From: Elymus sibiricus | Lineage: Eukaryota > Streptophyta > Magnoliopsida > Poales > Poaceae | Reading direction: 5' to 3' | NCBI GenBank assembly: GCA_039707655.1 | Contig: CM077675.1 | Coordinates: forward strand, 418,003,162-418,067,161 | DNA: 64,000 nt | Notes under the pieces: generated by a model | Databases searched by the model: none | What the model was told of the DNA's origin: nothing | What the model saw: the letters and a program-made list of their open reading frames with translations, nothing else | Program-made: the position numbers and the translations under genes | Shown here: in pieces, positions 1 to 9,365 of the stretch | Position numbering within the stretch: the stretch's first letter is position 1 | Layout: each line of letters starts with the position of its first letter

Positions 1-2
1 AT

Positions 3-920
3 ATGGGACCTTTTCCTTCCTCTAACGGGCACACTCATATTTTGGTTGCTGTTGATTATGTCACTAAGAGGGTAGAAGCTATTCCAACTAGTAGTGCTGA
101 TCACCACACCTCCATTAAAATGCTTAAAGAGGTTATCTTCCCGAGGTTTGGAGTCCCTAGATATTTAATGACGGATGGTGGTTCACACTTTATTCATGGT
201 GCTTTCCGTAAGATGCTTGCTAAATATGATGTTAACCATAGAATTGCATCACCCTATCATCCTCAATCTAGTGGTCAAGTTGAACTTAGCAATAGAGAAA
301 TAAAATTGATACTACAAAAAACTGTCAATAGGTCTCGTAAGAATTGGTCTAAGAAATTGGATGATGCACTTTGGGCCTATAGAACAGCTTATAAAAATCC
401 TATGGGTATGTCTCCATACAAAATGGTATATGGAAAAGCTTGTCATTTGCCTCTAGAATTAGAACATAAAGCATTTTAGGCAATTAAAGAACTTAACTAT
501 GATTTCAAACTTGCTGGTGAGAAGAGGCTATTTGATATTAGCTCACTAGATGAATGGAGAACCCAAGCCTATGAAAATGCCAAATTATTTAAAGAAAAAG
601 TAAAAAGATGGCATGACAAAAGAATCCAAAAGTGGGAGTTCAAAATAGGAGACTATGTTCTTTTGTTCAACTCTCGTTTAAGATTTTTTGCAGGTAAGCT
701 TATCTCCAAATGGGAAGGACCTTATATTATCGAAGAGGTTTATCGTTCTGGAGCCATCAAGATTAATAACCCTGAAGGTACTAACCCGAAGGTGGTCAAT
801 GGACAAAGAATTAAGCATTATATCTCAGGTACGCCTATTAACGTTGAAAGCAATGTTATCCAAACCATGACACCGGAGGAACACATAAAAGAAACCTTCC
901 GGAACACTCCAGAATTCTGA
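3..920 (+). pseudogene. Gypsy-A integrase, 3' end of pol, one in-frame stop
   Basis: One reading frame runs from the window edge to a TGA at 918-920, broken by a single TAG at 477-479 where related proteins would be expected to have tryptophan (TGG). It is the core and C-terminal part of an integrase, which joins retrotransposon cDNA to host DNA. The three catalytic acids are visible: Asp in AVDYVTK, Asp in MTDGGSHF and Glu in [11 protein letters not shown], with 35 residues between the last two (DD35E). HPQSSGQ is the usual gypsy integrase motif. After the stop the frame carries the C-terminal region (WEGPYIIEEVY), which resembles the GPY/F module of Ty3/gypsy integrases. Apart from the one stop the frame is clean, so it decayed fairly recently. 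Confidence 0.9.
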
Positions 921-1040
921 AAAATAGGAGGTCATGTGATGCGGTAAGTAAACAGACTCCGAAAAATCCGCAAAAATATTTTTTGTCAGTTTTGGAATAT
1001 TATAAATTTTGGAAATAAAGAAATAAACCGGAAGGTGATC

Positions 1041-1179
1041 GAGGTGAGCACGATACACCAGGGCGCGCCAGGCACCCCTGGGCGCGCCCTGGTGGGTTGT
1101 GCGCACCTCGGACACCTCCCCGACTCCGTTTTCCTTCCATATGCTTCTTTTTCCAAGAATAAAAATTCTCTATATATAC
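1041..1179 (+). promoter_or_regulatory. Internal hairpin plus TATA box between pol and the third ORF of Gypsy-A
   Basis: A 29-nt arm at 1041-1069 pairs with 1081-1109 across an 11-nt loop; by eye 25 of 29 positions match, including an unbroken ACCAGGGCGCGCC / GGCGCGCCCTGGT core. About 60 bp downstream lies CTATATATAC (1170-1179), and the next ORF starts at 1259. The same hairpin-then-TATA order occurs in this element's LTR (3555-3650) and in both Gypsy-B LTRs. The arrangement suggests a second promoter for the third ORF, copied from LTR U3. The structure is seen directly; promoter activity is inference. Confidence 0.55.
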
Positions 1180-1258
1180 CCCCGACTGTTTTGACAACCG
1201 CATCGCAGAAAAATCCTCTGTTCTTGTTTCGCGCTGTTTCCCTGACAGATCTGAAAAT

Positions 1259-1692
1259 ATGTCGTCTCAAGATTCGGAGGGGGAGAGCCATGTTGATCCC
1301 TATGTTTCAGACCCAAAGATCTTTAGGGAAATTTACCCCTATCTATGGACCTCAGAGGAAGAGGAAGATGCTACCATGAAGGAAACAAAAAAGATGATAG
1401 CTCTGAGGAAGAGGATGATCCATTACCTCAACCCGGAGACATGCATGTGGAATTTAAGAAATCAAGCCTCCCTAGAAGATACAAACCTAAGGTCCAATTT
1501 ATCCCATCTCGTTTTCTACAGGAGAGCAAGGCGGCACTATGCAAAAAGATATTAAAGCTTGAGATAGAGAATGATAATCTAAGGGAGGAAAACTTTATGC
1601 TTAAATATAAGTTGAAGAAGAATGCTGCATCATCACCACCACCTACTTCATCTCCACCACCTTCTTCATCACCATCACCAAAGGAGACTTGA
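1259..1692 (+). pseudogene. Gypsy-A third ORF, acidic and coiled-coil protein, frameshifted
   Basis: An ORF downstream of pol. It starts at ATG 1259 (MSSQDSEGESHVDPYVSD), has acidic runs (EEEED, then SEEEDD), changes frame near the A-rich stretch at about 1390-1400, and ends at 1692 with a proline/serine tail (SSPPPTSSPPPSSSPSP). Before the tail is a heptad-like segment (KILKLEIENDNLREENFMLK) with regularly spaced Leu/Ile, likely a coiled coil. No transmembrane segment or signal peptide is visible, so it does not look like the env-like ORF reported for some Athila elements. The function is unknown to me. The hairpin and TATA box just upstream suggest it had its own transcript. Confidence 0.6.
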
Positions 1693-1704
1693 GCACACGG
1701 GTAT

Positions 1705-1746
1705 GGGCACTCCCCTTGGCTTGAGCCAAGCTTGGGGGAGGTGCCC
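1705..1746 (+). repeat. Hairpin just 3' of the third ORF of Gypsy-A
   Basis: GGGCACTCCCC..TTGGCT (from 1705) pairs with AGCCAAGCTTGGGGGAGG and then GTGCCC (1741-1746), with a short bulge and a TGAG loop. Gypsy-B has a comparable stem at 52954-52977 at the equivalent place, just after its coding region and next to CTTGGGG. It could be an RNA structure in the 3' UTR; the role is unknown. Confidence 0.5.
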
Positions 1747-3276
1747 CGGTATCGTATCACCATCACTTTTATTCACATTTACCTATTTTAGTTCGATCTT
1801 TAGTTTCCCTTTGCTTAGTTGAATAAAAGTTAGCATGATTTATTTTTGTGTGTCAGTTTCGTGGCCTATCTATCTATGTAATCGAGTGAAAGTTACATAA
1901 TAAAGTTTAGTTTGAGTTTTTGTCTCTCTACTTTCTTGTTGCAATCAAAATAAAAGGAAAGAGAAATAAATGAAAAGAATCATATGCTAATCTTATGGTG
2001 AGTAATGACATCACATAAGGAAAAGTATAAGTAGTAAAATTTATTGGAGATTGACAAACATAGCATTGGTCAATGATGCAATTCATGAAAGAATTAATAA
2101 GGGAAGAGAAGATTCACATGCAAATACACTATCTTGGACATCTTTTATGATTGTGAGCCCCCATTAAATATTATATGCCAAAATTGTTGACGTTGGACAA
2201 GGAAGACAACGTAATGATTTATGCTTGTTCATATCAACATAGAAGTTATATTGTCATAGATCCTTCAACATGTGGTGCTTGCTAAATATCTTTGCTAGCC
2301 AAAAAATTCCACACTAAGTAGAGATACTACTTGTGCATCCAAAAACCCAAACCCAAATTCATTCTTTGAGAGTCCACCATACCTACCTATGGATCGAGTA
2401 AGATCCTTCAAGTAAGTTGTCATCGGTACAATAAGGCAATAAAAATTGCTTCTAAAAGTGTTTTGATCAATTAGTGTAAGAGAAAATTGAGCGCTATACG
2501 AACTTATGATGGCAAAGTAATAAAAGCGACGGACTGCATAATAAAGGTTGCTATCATAGGGGGCAATATAGCGTGACGTTCTTTTACATTAAGGGTTTGG
2601 GCATACAAACCAATAAGCGCATGACAACCTCTACTTCCCTCTGCGAAGGGACTATCTTTTACTTTTATGTATTTACTTTTATGCAAAGAGTCAAAGTATC
2701 CTTCCCTATTCCTTTTACTTTTTCCTTTGCAAGCATCATGTGGTGAGGAAAGATCTAGGCACATATATCCAGTTGGATATGGGTGGGCATGAGTTATTAT
2801 TGTTGACATCACACTTGAGATGAATACGTTGGGAGGCAAAACTATAAGCCCCTATCTTCCTATGTGTCCAGTTGAAACTTTTTGTTCATGGGTATGCCGT
2901 GAGTGTTAGCAATCATAGAAGACTAAATGATGGTTGAGTATGTGGACTTGCCAAAAGGCTCCGATATGAGACCCTTCCTGAAAATATGATGAATTGTGGT
3001 TGCAAAGTTGACTGAGAACATAGTTTGTTGGTTTTCAATAAGGTTTATGCTTCATACTTCTTTGTTGTGATGAATTGTTACTTGTTCATGAGAAGCTATA
3101 TGATAAAAATGTATTGAATAAGCTTTATGATAGAGTTTGTTGCTTTTATGATAATAAGCATGATGCTACTATGTCCGTATTTTGTTTTTATTGACACCTC
3201 TCTCTCAAATCATGTGGACATGCTTTTCAATATCGGTTTTCGCTTGAGGGCAAGCGAGGTCTAAGCTTGGGGGAGT
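1747..3276 (+). other. Non-coding 3' internal region of Gypsy-A ending in the polypurine tract
   Basis: I see no gene here; the open frames are short and without known motifs. Two stretches, CCACCATACCTACCTATG near 2374 and CTACTTCCCTCTGCGAAGGG near 2630, have close counterparts in the 3' region of Gypsy-B (near 53800 and 54297). The last bases before the LTR (about 3264-3276, AGCTTGGGGGAGT) are the polypurine primer for plus-strand cDNA synthesis. Confidence 0.65.
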
Positions 3277-4795
3277 TGATACGTCCATTTTGCATCATGA
3301 TTTCCTACTATTATTTATTATGTTTTGTTGAATAATAATGCTTTGGGGAGTGATTCTAATGCCTTTTCTCTCATAATATGCAAGGTTTACACAAAGAGGG
3401 AGAATACCGGCAGCTGGAATTCTGGACCCAAGAAAAGCACATCAGAGATACCTATTCTGCACAACTCCAATGAAGCTGAAATTTTACGGAGATTATTTTT
3501 GAAATAAATAAAAAATACTGGAGCAGAAAACTACCGGAGGGCCCCAACCTGGTGGGCACAACCCACCAGGGTGCGCCAGACCCCCCTAGGCACGCCCTGA
3601 TGGGTTGTGGCCTCCTCGGCCCACCTTCGGTGCCCATCTTCTGGTATATAGTCACATTTAACCTAGAAAAAATGAGAGGAGGACTTTCGGGACGAAGCGT
3701 CGCCACCTCGAGGCGGAACTTGGGCAGGAGCACTTTTGCCCTCCGGCAGAGCGATTCCGCCGGGGGAACTTCCCTCCCGGATGGGGAAATCGAAGCCATC
3801 GTCATCACCAACACCCCTCTCATCTTTGGGAGGCCAATCTTCATCAACATCTTCAACAGCACCATCTCCTCTCAAACCCTAGTTCATCTCTTGTGTTCAA
3901 TCTTTGTACTGGAACCTCAGATTGGTACCTGTGGGTGACTAGTAGTGTTGATTACCTTGCGTAGTTGATTACTATATGGTTTATTTGGTGGAAGATTATA
4001 TGTTCAGATTCATTATGCTATTCAATACCTCTCTGATCTTGAGCATGATTATTATTTGTGAGTAGTTACCTTTGTTCTTGAGGTCACGGGAGAAGTCATG
4101 TTGCAAGTAATCATGTGAATTTGATGTGTGTTCGATATTTTGATGATATGTATGTTGTGATTCCCTTAGTGGTGTCATGTGAACGTCGACTACATGAAAC
4201 TTCACCATTCATGGGCCTAAGGGAATGCATTGTGGAGTAGTTATTAGATGATGGGTTGCTAGAGTGACAGAAGCTTAAACCCTAGTTTATGCGCTACTTC
4301 GTAAGGGGCTGGTTTGGATCCAAACGTTTAATGCTATGGTTAGATTTTATCTTAATACTCTTCTCGTAGTTGCAGATGCTTGCGAGGGGGTTAATCATAA
4401 GTGGGAGGTTGTTCAAGTAAGAACAACACCCAAGCACCGGTCCACCCACATATCAAATTATCAAAGTAGCGAACACGAATCAAACCAACATGATAAAAGT
4501 GACTAGATGAAATTCTCCTGTACCCTCAAGAACACTTTGCCTATTACTAGAGATTGTTCTGGCCTGTCCTTTGCCTCAAAAGGATTGGGCTACCTTGCTG
4601 CACCTTATTTATCATTACCGTTACTTGCTCGTTACCAATTACCTTGCTATCAAACTATCTGTTACCTACAATTTCAGTGCTTGCAGAGACTACCTTGCTG
4701 AAAACCGCTTGTCATTTCATTCTGCTCCTCGTTGGATTCGACACTCTTACTTATCAAAAGGACTACGATTGATCCCCTATACTTGTGGGTCATCA
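3277..4795 (+). repeat. 3' LTR of Gypsy-A
   Basis: 1519 bp, beginning TGATACGTCC directly after the polypurine tract and ending TTGTGGGTCATCA, so it has TG..CA ends. It contains a U3 hairpin at 3555-3612 and a TATA-like GGTATATA at 3643-3650. Flanking sequence after 4795 (ATAGC...) is unrelated. Inside the LTR I see only accidental ORFs. Confidence 0.85.
3555..3650 (+). promoter_or_regulatory. U3 hairpin and TATA box of the Gypsy-A LTR
   Basis: GGCACAACCCACCAGGG and following bases (3555-3577) pair imperfectly with 3589-3612 (GGCACGCCCTGATGGGTTGT..) across an 11-nt loop. GGTATATA follows about 30 bp later at 3643. The core CCAGGGYGCGCC is the same as in the internal copy at 1041 and in the Gypsy-B LTRs. 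Confidence 0.55.
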
Positions 4796-5361
4796 ATAGC
4801 ATCCCCCTATACATGTGCCTCTCTTTTTTTACATGGTAATACGTGTCTCATTTATATCATAAGGATCATAGTGCAAACCGCGTACACACCGACCTATTTT
4901 TTTTTTTAAAAACAGAATGTTTATCGTTGCACAAAGAAACACTGGCCAAGAAAGAAGATTGCAATCTAGACCGGAGAATCCTAGTTCCTCCTATACCCAC
5001 TATCGTAACTCTATCATATTATACTCTCTACTCTACTACTGTTCTACTCGGTGATAAACTTGCTGCAGGAAACGTCTATGAACTGGTGGGATTTCTAGAT
5101 GTTGAGTCGTGTGGGACTAAAACGAACCTCAGTTGTGGCATAGTTGCCCTTACTCGAGTGGTTGTCGGTGCCTCCCCTCACGCCCGGTCTTTGGCGTGGA
5201 CAGAGTGGAAAAAATCGTTGCCTCGCCGGTGTTGTTCGTGCGGTCGCTGTCTCCACTTTCGTCCGCCGGCATCGCCATGCACGGGCGCTCTGGTGACTAG
5301 GGTTTTGGTCGGGATCGACTGAACTAGTTGAAGAATGCCCGGTCCACGGAGTAACGACTGT
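4796..5361. other. Unassigned sequence between Gypsy-A and the 5362 element
   Basis: Nothing recognisable. The plus-strand frame 4843-5322 is open for 159 codons but has no known motif and no support as a gene. The last 200 bp are GC-richer, possibly an old gene edge or transposon end. Confidence 0.4.
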
Positions 5362-5449
5362 GGGGCTATTTGGTTGGAGGCCTAGGCACAACCTCCTTTT
5401 TCATTACCTTTTTGCTATATCTATCTACTTTTGTTTATATTTTAAAGTA

Positions 5450-6180
5450 TTCCAAATATATATATTACAAAAAGCACTCGACAAAAACATTTGAAAAATA
5501 TTGAACAAGTATTTGAAAAATGTTAATCAAGCATTCGGAAAATTCTGAACTTGTAAAGAAAAATTGTTGATCGTATATTATATAAATGTTAAACAAGTAT
5601 TGGAAAAATGTGAATCAAGCATTCAGAAAATGTCGAACGTTTATAGAAAAAATGCTGATCATGTATTACAAAAATTGATGAATTTTTTTTATCATGTATA
5701 TAAAAATGTTAATCGAGCATTTAAAAAAATGTTGAAGAATTATTTGAAAAATGTTAATCAAGCATTTGGGTAATGTTAAATGTGTATAAAAAATGTTGAC
5801 CATGTGTTTAAGAAACGATGAAAAACATTGATCATGTACATAAAAATGTTAATCAAGCATTTTTAAAAACGTTGATCAAGTGTTTAAATAATGCTAATCA
5901 ATGGTCTGGAAAATGTTAAATGTGTATTGAAAAAATATGGACCATTTATTAAAAAAATGTTAATATTTTTATTTAAAAACTGTTAATCAAGCTTTTTAAA
6001 AACTGTATATAATTTGTTTTGATCATGTATTCAAAAAATGTTAATTTTGTATATGAAGAATGTTAATCAAGTATTAAAAAATGTTAATAGTGTGTATAGA
6101 AAAAATATTTAGAATGTACAATAAAAATGTTAACTTTGTTTTTAAAAATGGTAAACATGTATTAAAAAAAATTGACGTAT
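5450..6180 (+). repeat. Degenerate AT-rich tandem array, unit about 20 bp
   Basis: Dozens of imperfect copies of units like AAAAATGTTAATCAAGCATT, followed by an A-rich purine block to about 6340. Similar arrays next to A- or T-rich blocks lie at 24540-25170 and 29160-29650. The small ORFs inside are artefacts of the repeat. Confidence 0.75.
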
Positions 6181-6649
6181 ACAAGAAATGTAGAATGAAA
6201 ACAAAAAACAAAGAAAAGCCCAAAAAATGAAAGCTCTGAAGAAATAAATGCAAAAGATAATGAAAAATAATAATAAAAAGGAATAAAAAACCGGAGAAAA
6301 ACAAGAAAAAAAAACAGAAAAAGGAAGAAAAATCCTGAGAAGACCGGCTCGAATTGTCTCAAGAAGGATGCCTACCTACTAGTAGCCACGGAAGCGAAGC
6401 GGGTGGAGTGGCTAGCAACGGCGGACTTTTCCCTGGAGGCATTGGGATTCATCCTCACGCGTGCTTCTGTTTCTCCTCCTTTTGTTTTACAAGTGTGCCG
6501 ATGGGCCGGCCCAGTTACTTGCGCGCGGAGCGATTCCCTTCAATTATAGCAGCTTCCGTGTCACTTAGTGCGAGACATAGCTCTCGCGACCAAACAACCG
6601 AAATCACTAGTTAGCGAGTACACCTTCCAACGATTACTCCCACCTTCTT

Positions 6650-6702
6650 CCCAGGTTGCGACAAGTGGCACACTACATGCGTGTCACTTGTCGCAACCTG
6701 GG
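6650..6702. repeat. Near-perfect hairpin, 22-bp stem
   Basis: CCCAGGTTGCGACAAGTGGC and two more bases (6650-6671) pair with 6681-6702 with a single mismatch across the loop ACTACATGC. It lies inside the transposon debris. The shape is that of a small foldback or a MITE-derived small-RNA precursor; there is no other evidence for an RNA gene. Confidence 0.6.
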
Positions 6703-6879
6703 AGTTTTCCCTTTTTTCGTAGATCCGTATTTTCAAAACGTTTTATCTCCTAAACCGTGCGTCCAAATCTCAAACCGTTTTCACCGTTGGCTTTCTCGCG
6801 TCGAGATCTTCAAAACTAGATCCCATGTTGATAGGTTTTGACGAACTTTTTTTTTACGAAAAAAACCGGACGAAAAAAC

Positions 6880-7340
6880 CGTGCCTCACGCGATAGAAAA
6901 AAAAACAGAAAACGCGTTTTTTCCCTTTCCGAGAGGCACGGGTCGTGCCTCTCGCGAAGGCAAAACCGTGCCTCTCGCAGAAAAAAAGAGAGAGCAGAAA
7001 ACGCGTTTTTTTCCTTTCGGAAGAGGCACGGCCGTGCCTCTCGCGATAGCAAAACCGTGCCTCTCGCGGAAGCAAAACCGTGCCTCTCGTGAAAAAGAAA
7101 AAAAGAACAGAAAACGCGTTTTTTCCCTTTCCGAGAGGCACGGCCGTGCCTCTCGCGAAGGCAAAACCGTGCCTTTCGCGGAAGCAAAACCGTGCCTCTC
7201 GCAAAAAAAAAAAAACAGAAAACGCGGTTTTTTTTCTCTTTCCGAGAGGCACGGCCGTGCCTCTCGCGAAGGCAAAACCGTGCCTCTCGCGGAAGCAAAA
7301 CCGTGCCTCTCGCAAAAAAAACAGAAAACGCGTTTTTTTC
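6880..7340. repeat. Tandem repeat with an embedded GC palindrome, about four copies
   Basis: Copies of roughly 90-115 bp, each with AGAAAACGCGTTTTTT, a CCGAGAGGCACGG arm joined to its own reverse complement, then AAAACCGTGCCTCTCGCG repeats. The palindrome is perfect over 22 bp at 7133-7154 and 7244-7265 and over 20 bp at 7022-7041. Long frames on both strands here are low-complexity artefacts of repeat periodicity. Confidence 0.8.
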
Positions 7341-7769
7341 GCATAAAAAAATAGAAAAACGCGGTTTTTCGTGCAAAAAAAATGTTTTTGAAAAAAAAAA
7401 TCATCCAAAAGCTACGAAAAACCGGAACACAAAAAAATCTGAAAAAAAACACTAAAAAGGCGAAAACGCGTGCGAAAAAAATAAAAAAACAAAATCCGAA
7501 CGGAACGCTCAGAGCGCGACACGTGGCGGCGACTGGGAACGGGCCAAGTGGCGGCGCGTGGGAGTGATCGCTGGAACGCTTGTGATGGAGTGCTCGCTAA
7601 CTAGTTGCTCCCCCAAACAGCCCCTGTGTCTTGTTGGTTCCCGGTGGGTGTTGGGCCTATTGTTTGGGTATTGGGCCTCCTGTTGTATCGGACCTCGTGA
7701 CGAAATTTGGTATTACCGCCTTGCCCGGGCCCAAATCCCTTCCTCCGACCCGATTAAAGCTCGCGCTGG

Positions 7770-7957
7770 CCATAATAAAAAGGAAAACCTCCCTGCCGCC
7801 TGCCGAGGCGCTGGTTCCTCCTGCCGACTCGAGGCGGCGGCTGCTCTCGCTCCTGCGGAACGCTCGCCTCGCCGCGGCAGTCGGGTTGCCGCCGTCACGC
7901 GATCTTCGAGAAGCTTCCGCCTGCCCCCCGCGCCCGCCGGTGCGGCCTCCGCCTCAG
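7770..7957 (+). pseudogene. Candidate first exon of the TPR gene relic
   Basis: A TATA-like CATAATAAAAAGG (about 7770) is followed by a GC-rich stretch ending in CCTCAG and a good splice donor GTGAGC at 7958. The GC jump is typical of the 5' end of a grass gene. It may be untranslated; I cannot fix a start codon, since several frames are open. The only link to the TPR exon at 10704 is order and strand. Confidence 0.35.
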
Positions 7958-8193
7958 GTGAGCAATTCCCCGTGCCTGTATTCGCCGCCCCTCACAGGAT
8001 CCCCACGACGCCGGGTCTGTAGAGCTCAGTTTAGCAGTGGAATTGCCGTAGCGAGGTGGACTAGTACTGTCTTGGTGGGTTCGATCTGTTGGATCGCGTG
8101 TAATTGAGATGATGTTGCCTTCGGTTGTTTCCATGGATGCGCCGAGATAGGTCGGAGATCATGGCGGCCTAAGAATAGATTATTAGCCCATTA

Positions 8194-8332
8194 GCGCTTG
8201 TTCGGTTAATCCTCTCCCCAAGAGGATTGGAGGGGATTGGCAAGGATTGAGACGTATTTTGACTTGCAAGAGGTTTAAATCCCCCTCAAACCCCTTCTAT
8301 CCCCTCGGATCCACACACAACCGAACAAGGCC
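8194..8332. mobile_element. Tourist-like MITE (PIF/Harbinger), TSD TTA
   Basis: 139 bp, with ends GCGCTTGTTCGGTT and, inverted, GGCCTTGTTCGGTT, flanked by TTA at 8191-8193 and 8333-8335. TTA duplications and such ends are typical of Tourist MITEs. The rest is non-coding and CCCCTC/GAGGGG-rich. Confidence 0.8.
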
Positions 8333-8972
8333 TTAGGGAGAGTTGATCGTAATTCCCAAGGTTAGATGTAGCGAACCTTCGCTCATGTCCTTTGATTCCT
8401 TATGCCTTTCATATCACGGGTCGGTCAGGCTCGACCGTGGAAGAGTGCAGTACATTGGGTCTCCTACTGTTGTCAGAATATGCAACACCAATGCATCATT
8501 GGTTCATCTATGATACTGCTATTTTGGATGATAAACTGCCATTATTATTAATTGAGTTCTGATTTTAGATCTGTCCTGCTGGTATATCGTTTCTATTGCA
8601 ACTAAGAGTGGTGCTGCTCGTGTTTGCCGCCGCGATCATTTTTTTTTAGTAAAATGCATATGCATGATTTTCTCTCTCAGGTTCTACTGATTGCAACATC
8701 ACTTATAAAAGTTGAACATGTGCCGCTATACTGATTGGGCAAGCAGGTCTGGTCTCTGCATATGTAGCCTCCCCCTTTCAATTTAATAAAATAAATATAT
8801 ATTTTCGAGAATAAATAATAAATAAATATCACATTTGATGCTATGGCAATTCTAATTCTAATTTCAGTCTTGTTACAGCTGTTTTTATTGGCCTGAGCAG
8901 CAACTCTGTATTGGCTCGGAATGACTCAGGTTGCTCCAGCAGCTACAAGTGAGCAAGCTGATGTAAATGCTA

Positions 8973-9132
8973 CTTCCTCCATTCCTAAATATAAGTCTTT
9001 TTAGACATTTCAACAGGGGACTACATACGGAGCAAAATGAGTGAATCTACACTCTAAAATATGTCTATATACATTCGTATGTAGTCCAATAGTGGAATCT
9101 CTAAAAAGACTTATATTTAGGAACGGAGGGAG
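8973..9132. mobile_element. Stowaway MITE (Tc1/mariner), TSD TA
   Basis: 160 bp. CTTCCTCCATTCCTAAATAT at the left and ATATTTAGGAACGGAGGGAG at the right are inverted repeats, flanked by TA at 8971-8972 and 9133-9134. It looks like the Thalos group, but that name is from memory. Confidence 0.88.
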
Positions 9133-9365
9133 TACTTGTCAATGTCGTATTGCATATAGTTCAGTGGTTTTAAATAAAGACACAAACAAATGGAGAATCT
9201 TCATTGATAGTGCACGATATTTGCTCCTGAAAATAAGTATATCATTATCCTTACCTTCATCCGAACCACCTTTTGGCATTGTCTTTTTGAGAAAAATTTG
9301 CCACGTTATAGTATTCCATGTAATTCCCTTTTTCATATGTGTTTCATCAAATGATGCAAAACTCA

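Larger units (their letters stand above)
1..4795 (+). mobile_element. Gypsy-A: 3' part of an Athila-type Ty3/gypsy retrotransposon
   Basis: The 3' half of a plus-strand LTR retrotransposon, cut by the left edge of the window. In order it shows the integrase end of pol, a hairpin and TATA box, a coiled-coil ORF, about 1.5 kb of non-coding sequence, a purine tract ending in CTTGGGGGAGT, and a 3' LTR from 3277 (TGATACG) to 4795 (GTCATCA). The 5' LTR, gag and reverse transcriptase lie outside, so the target duplication cannot be checked; ATAGC (4796-4800) is the right-hand candidate. Placement in the Athila/Tat branch rests on the integrase style and on a long region between pol and the 3' LTR. 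Several motifs 3' of the ORFs recur in Gypsy-B, for example CCATACCTACCTAT and CTTCCCTCTGCGAAGG, so the two are related families. Confidence 0.88.
5362..7624. mobile_element. Composite DNA-transposon debris with GGGGCTRTTTGG ends
   Basis: The left end GGGGCTATTTGGTTGG (5362) and the reverse complement of the right end (GGGGCTGTTTGG, ending 7624) form a short imperfect inverted repeat, flanked on both sides by TGT. A second related terminus-like sequence (CCAAACAACC) lies at about 6588-6597, and ACTAGTTAGCGAG at 6608 is inverted as CTCGCTAACTAGT near 7593, so at least two elements are probably fused or nested here. No transposase is present. A Harbinger-like or Mutator-like origin is possible; I cannot choose between them. 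Confidence 0.4.

Noticed and set aside
4843..5322. 159-codon plus-strand frame as a gene
   Set aside because: No start context, domain or splice support; the sequence has mixed composition.
6816..7452. Several overlapping open frames of 60-190 codons on both strands
   Set aside because: They arise from the palindromic tandem repeat, whose period keeps frames open; the products are low-complexity Arg/Ser/Phe strings.
7558..8107. Two overlapping plus-strand frames of more than 150 codons as coding genes
   Set aside because: GC-rich composition keeps frames open; a splice donor cuts through them and no motif is present. Kept only as a possible first exon.
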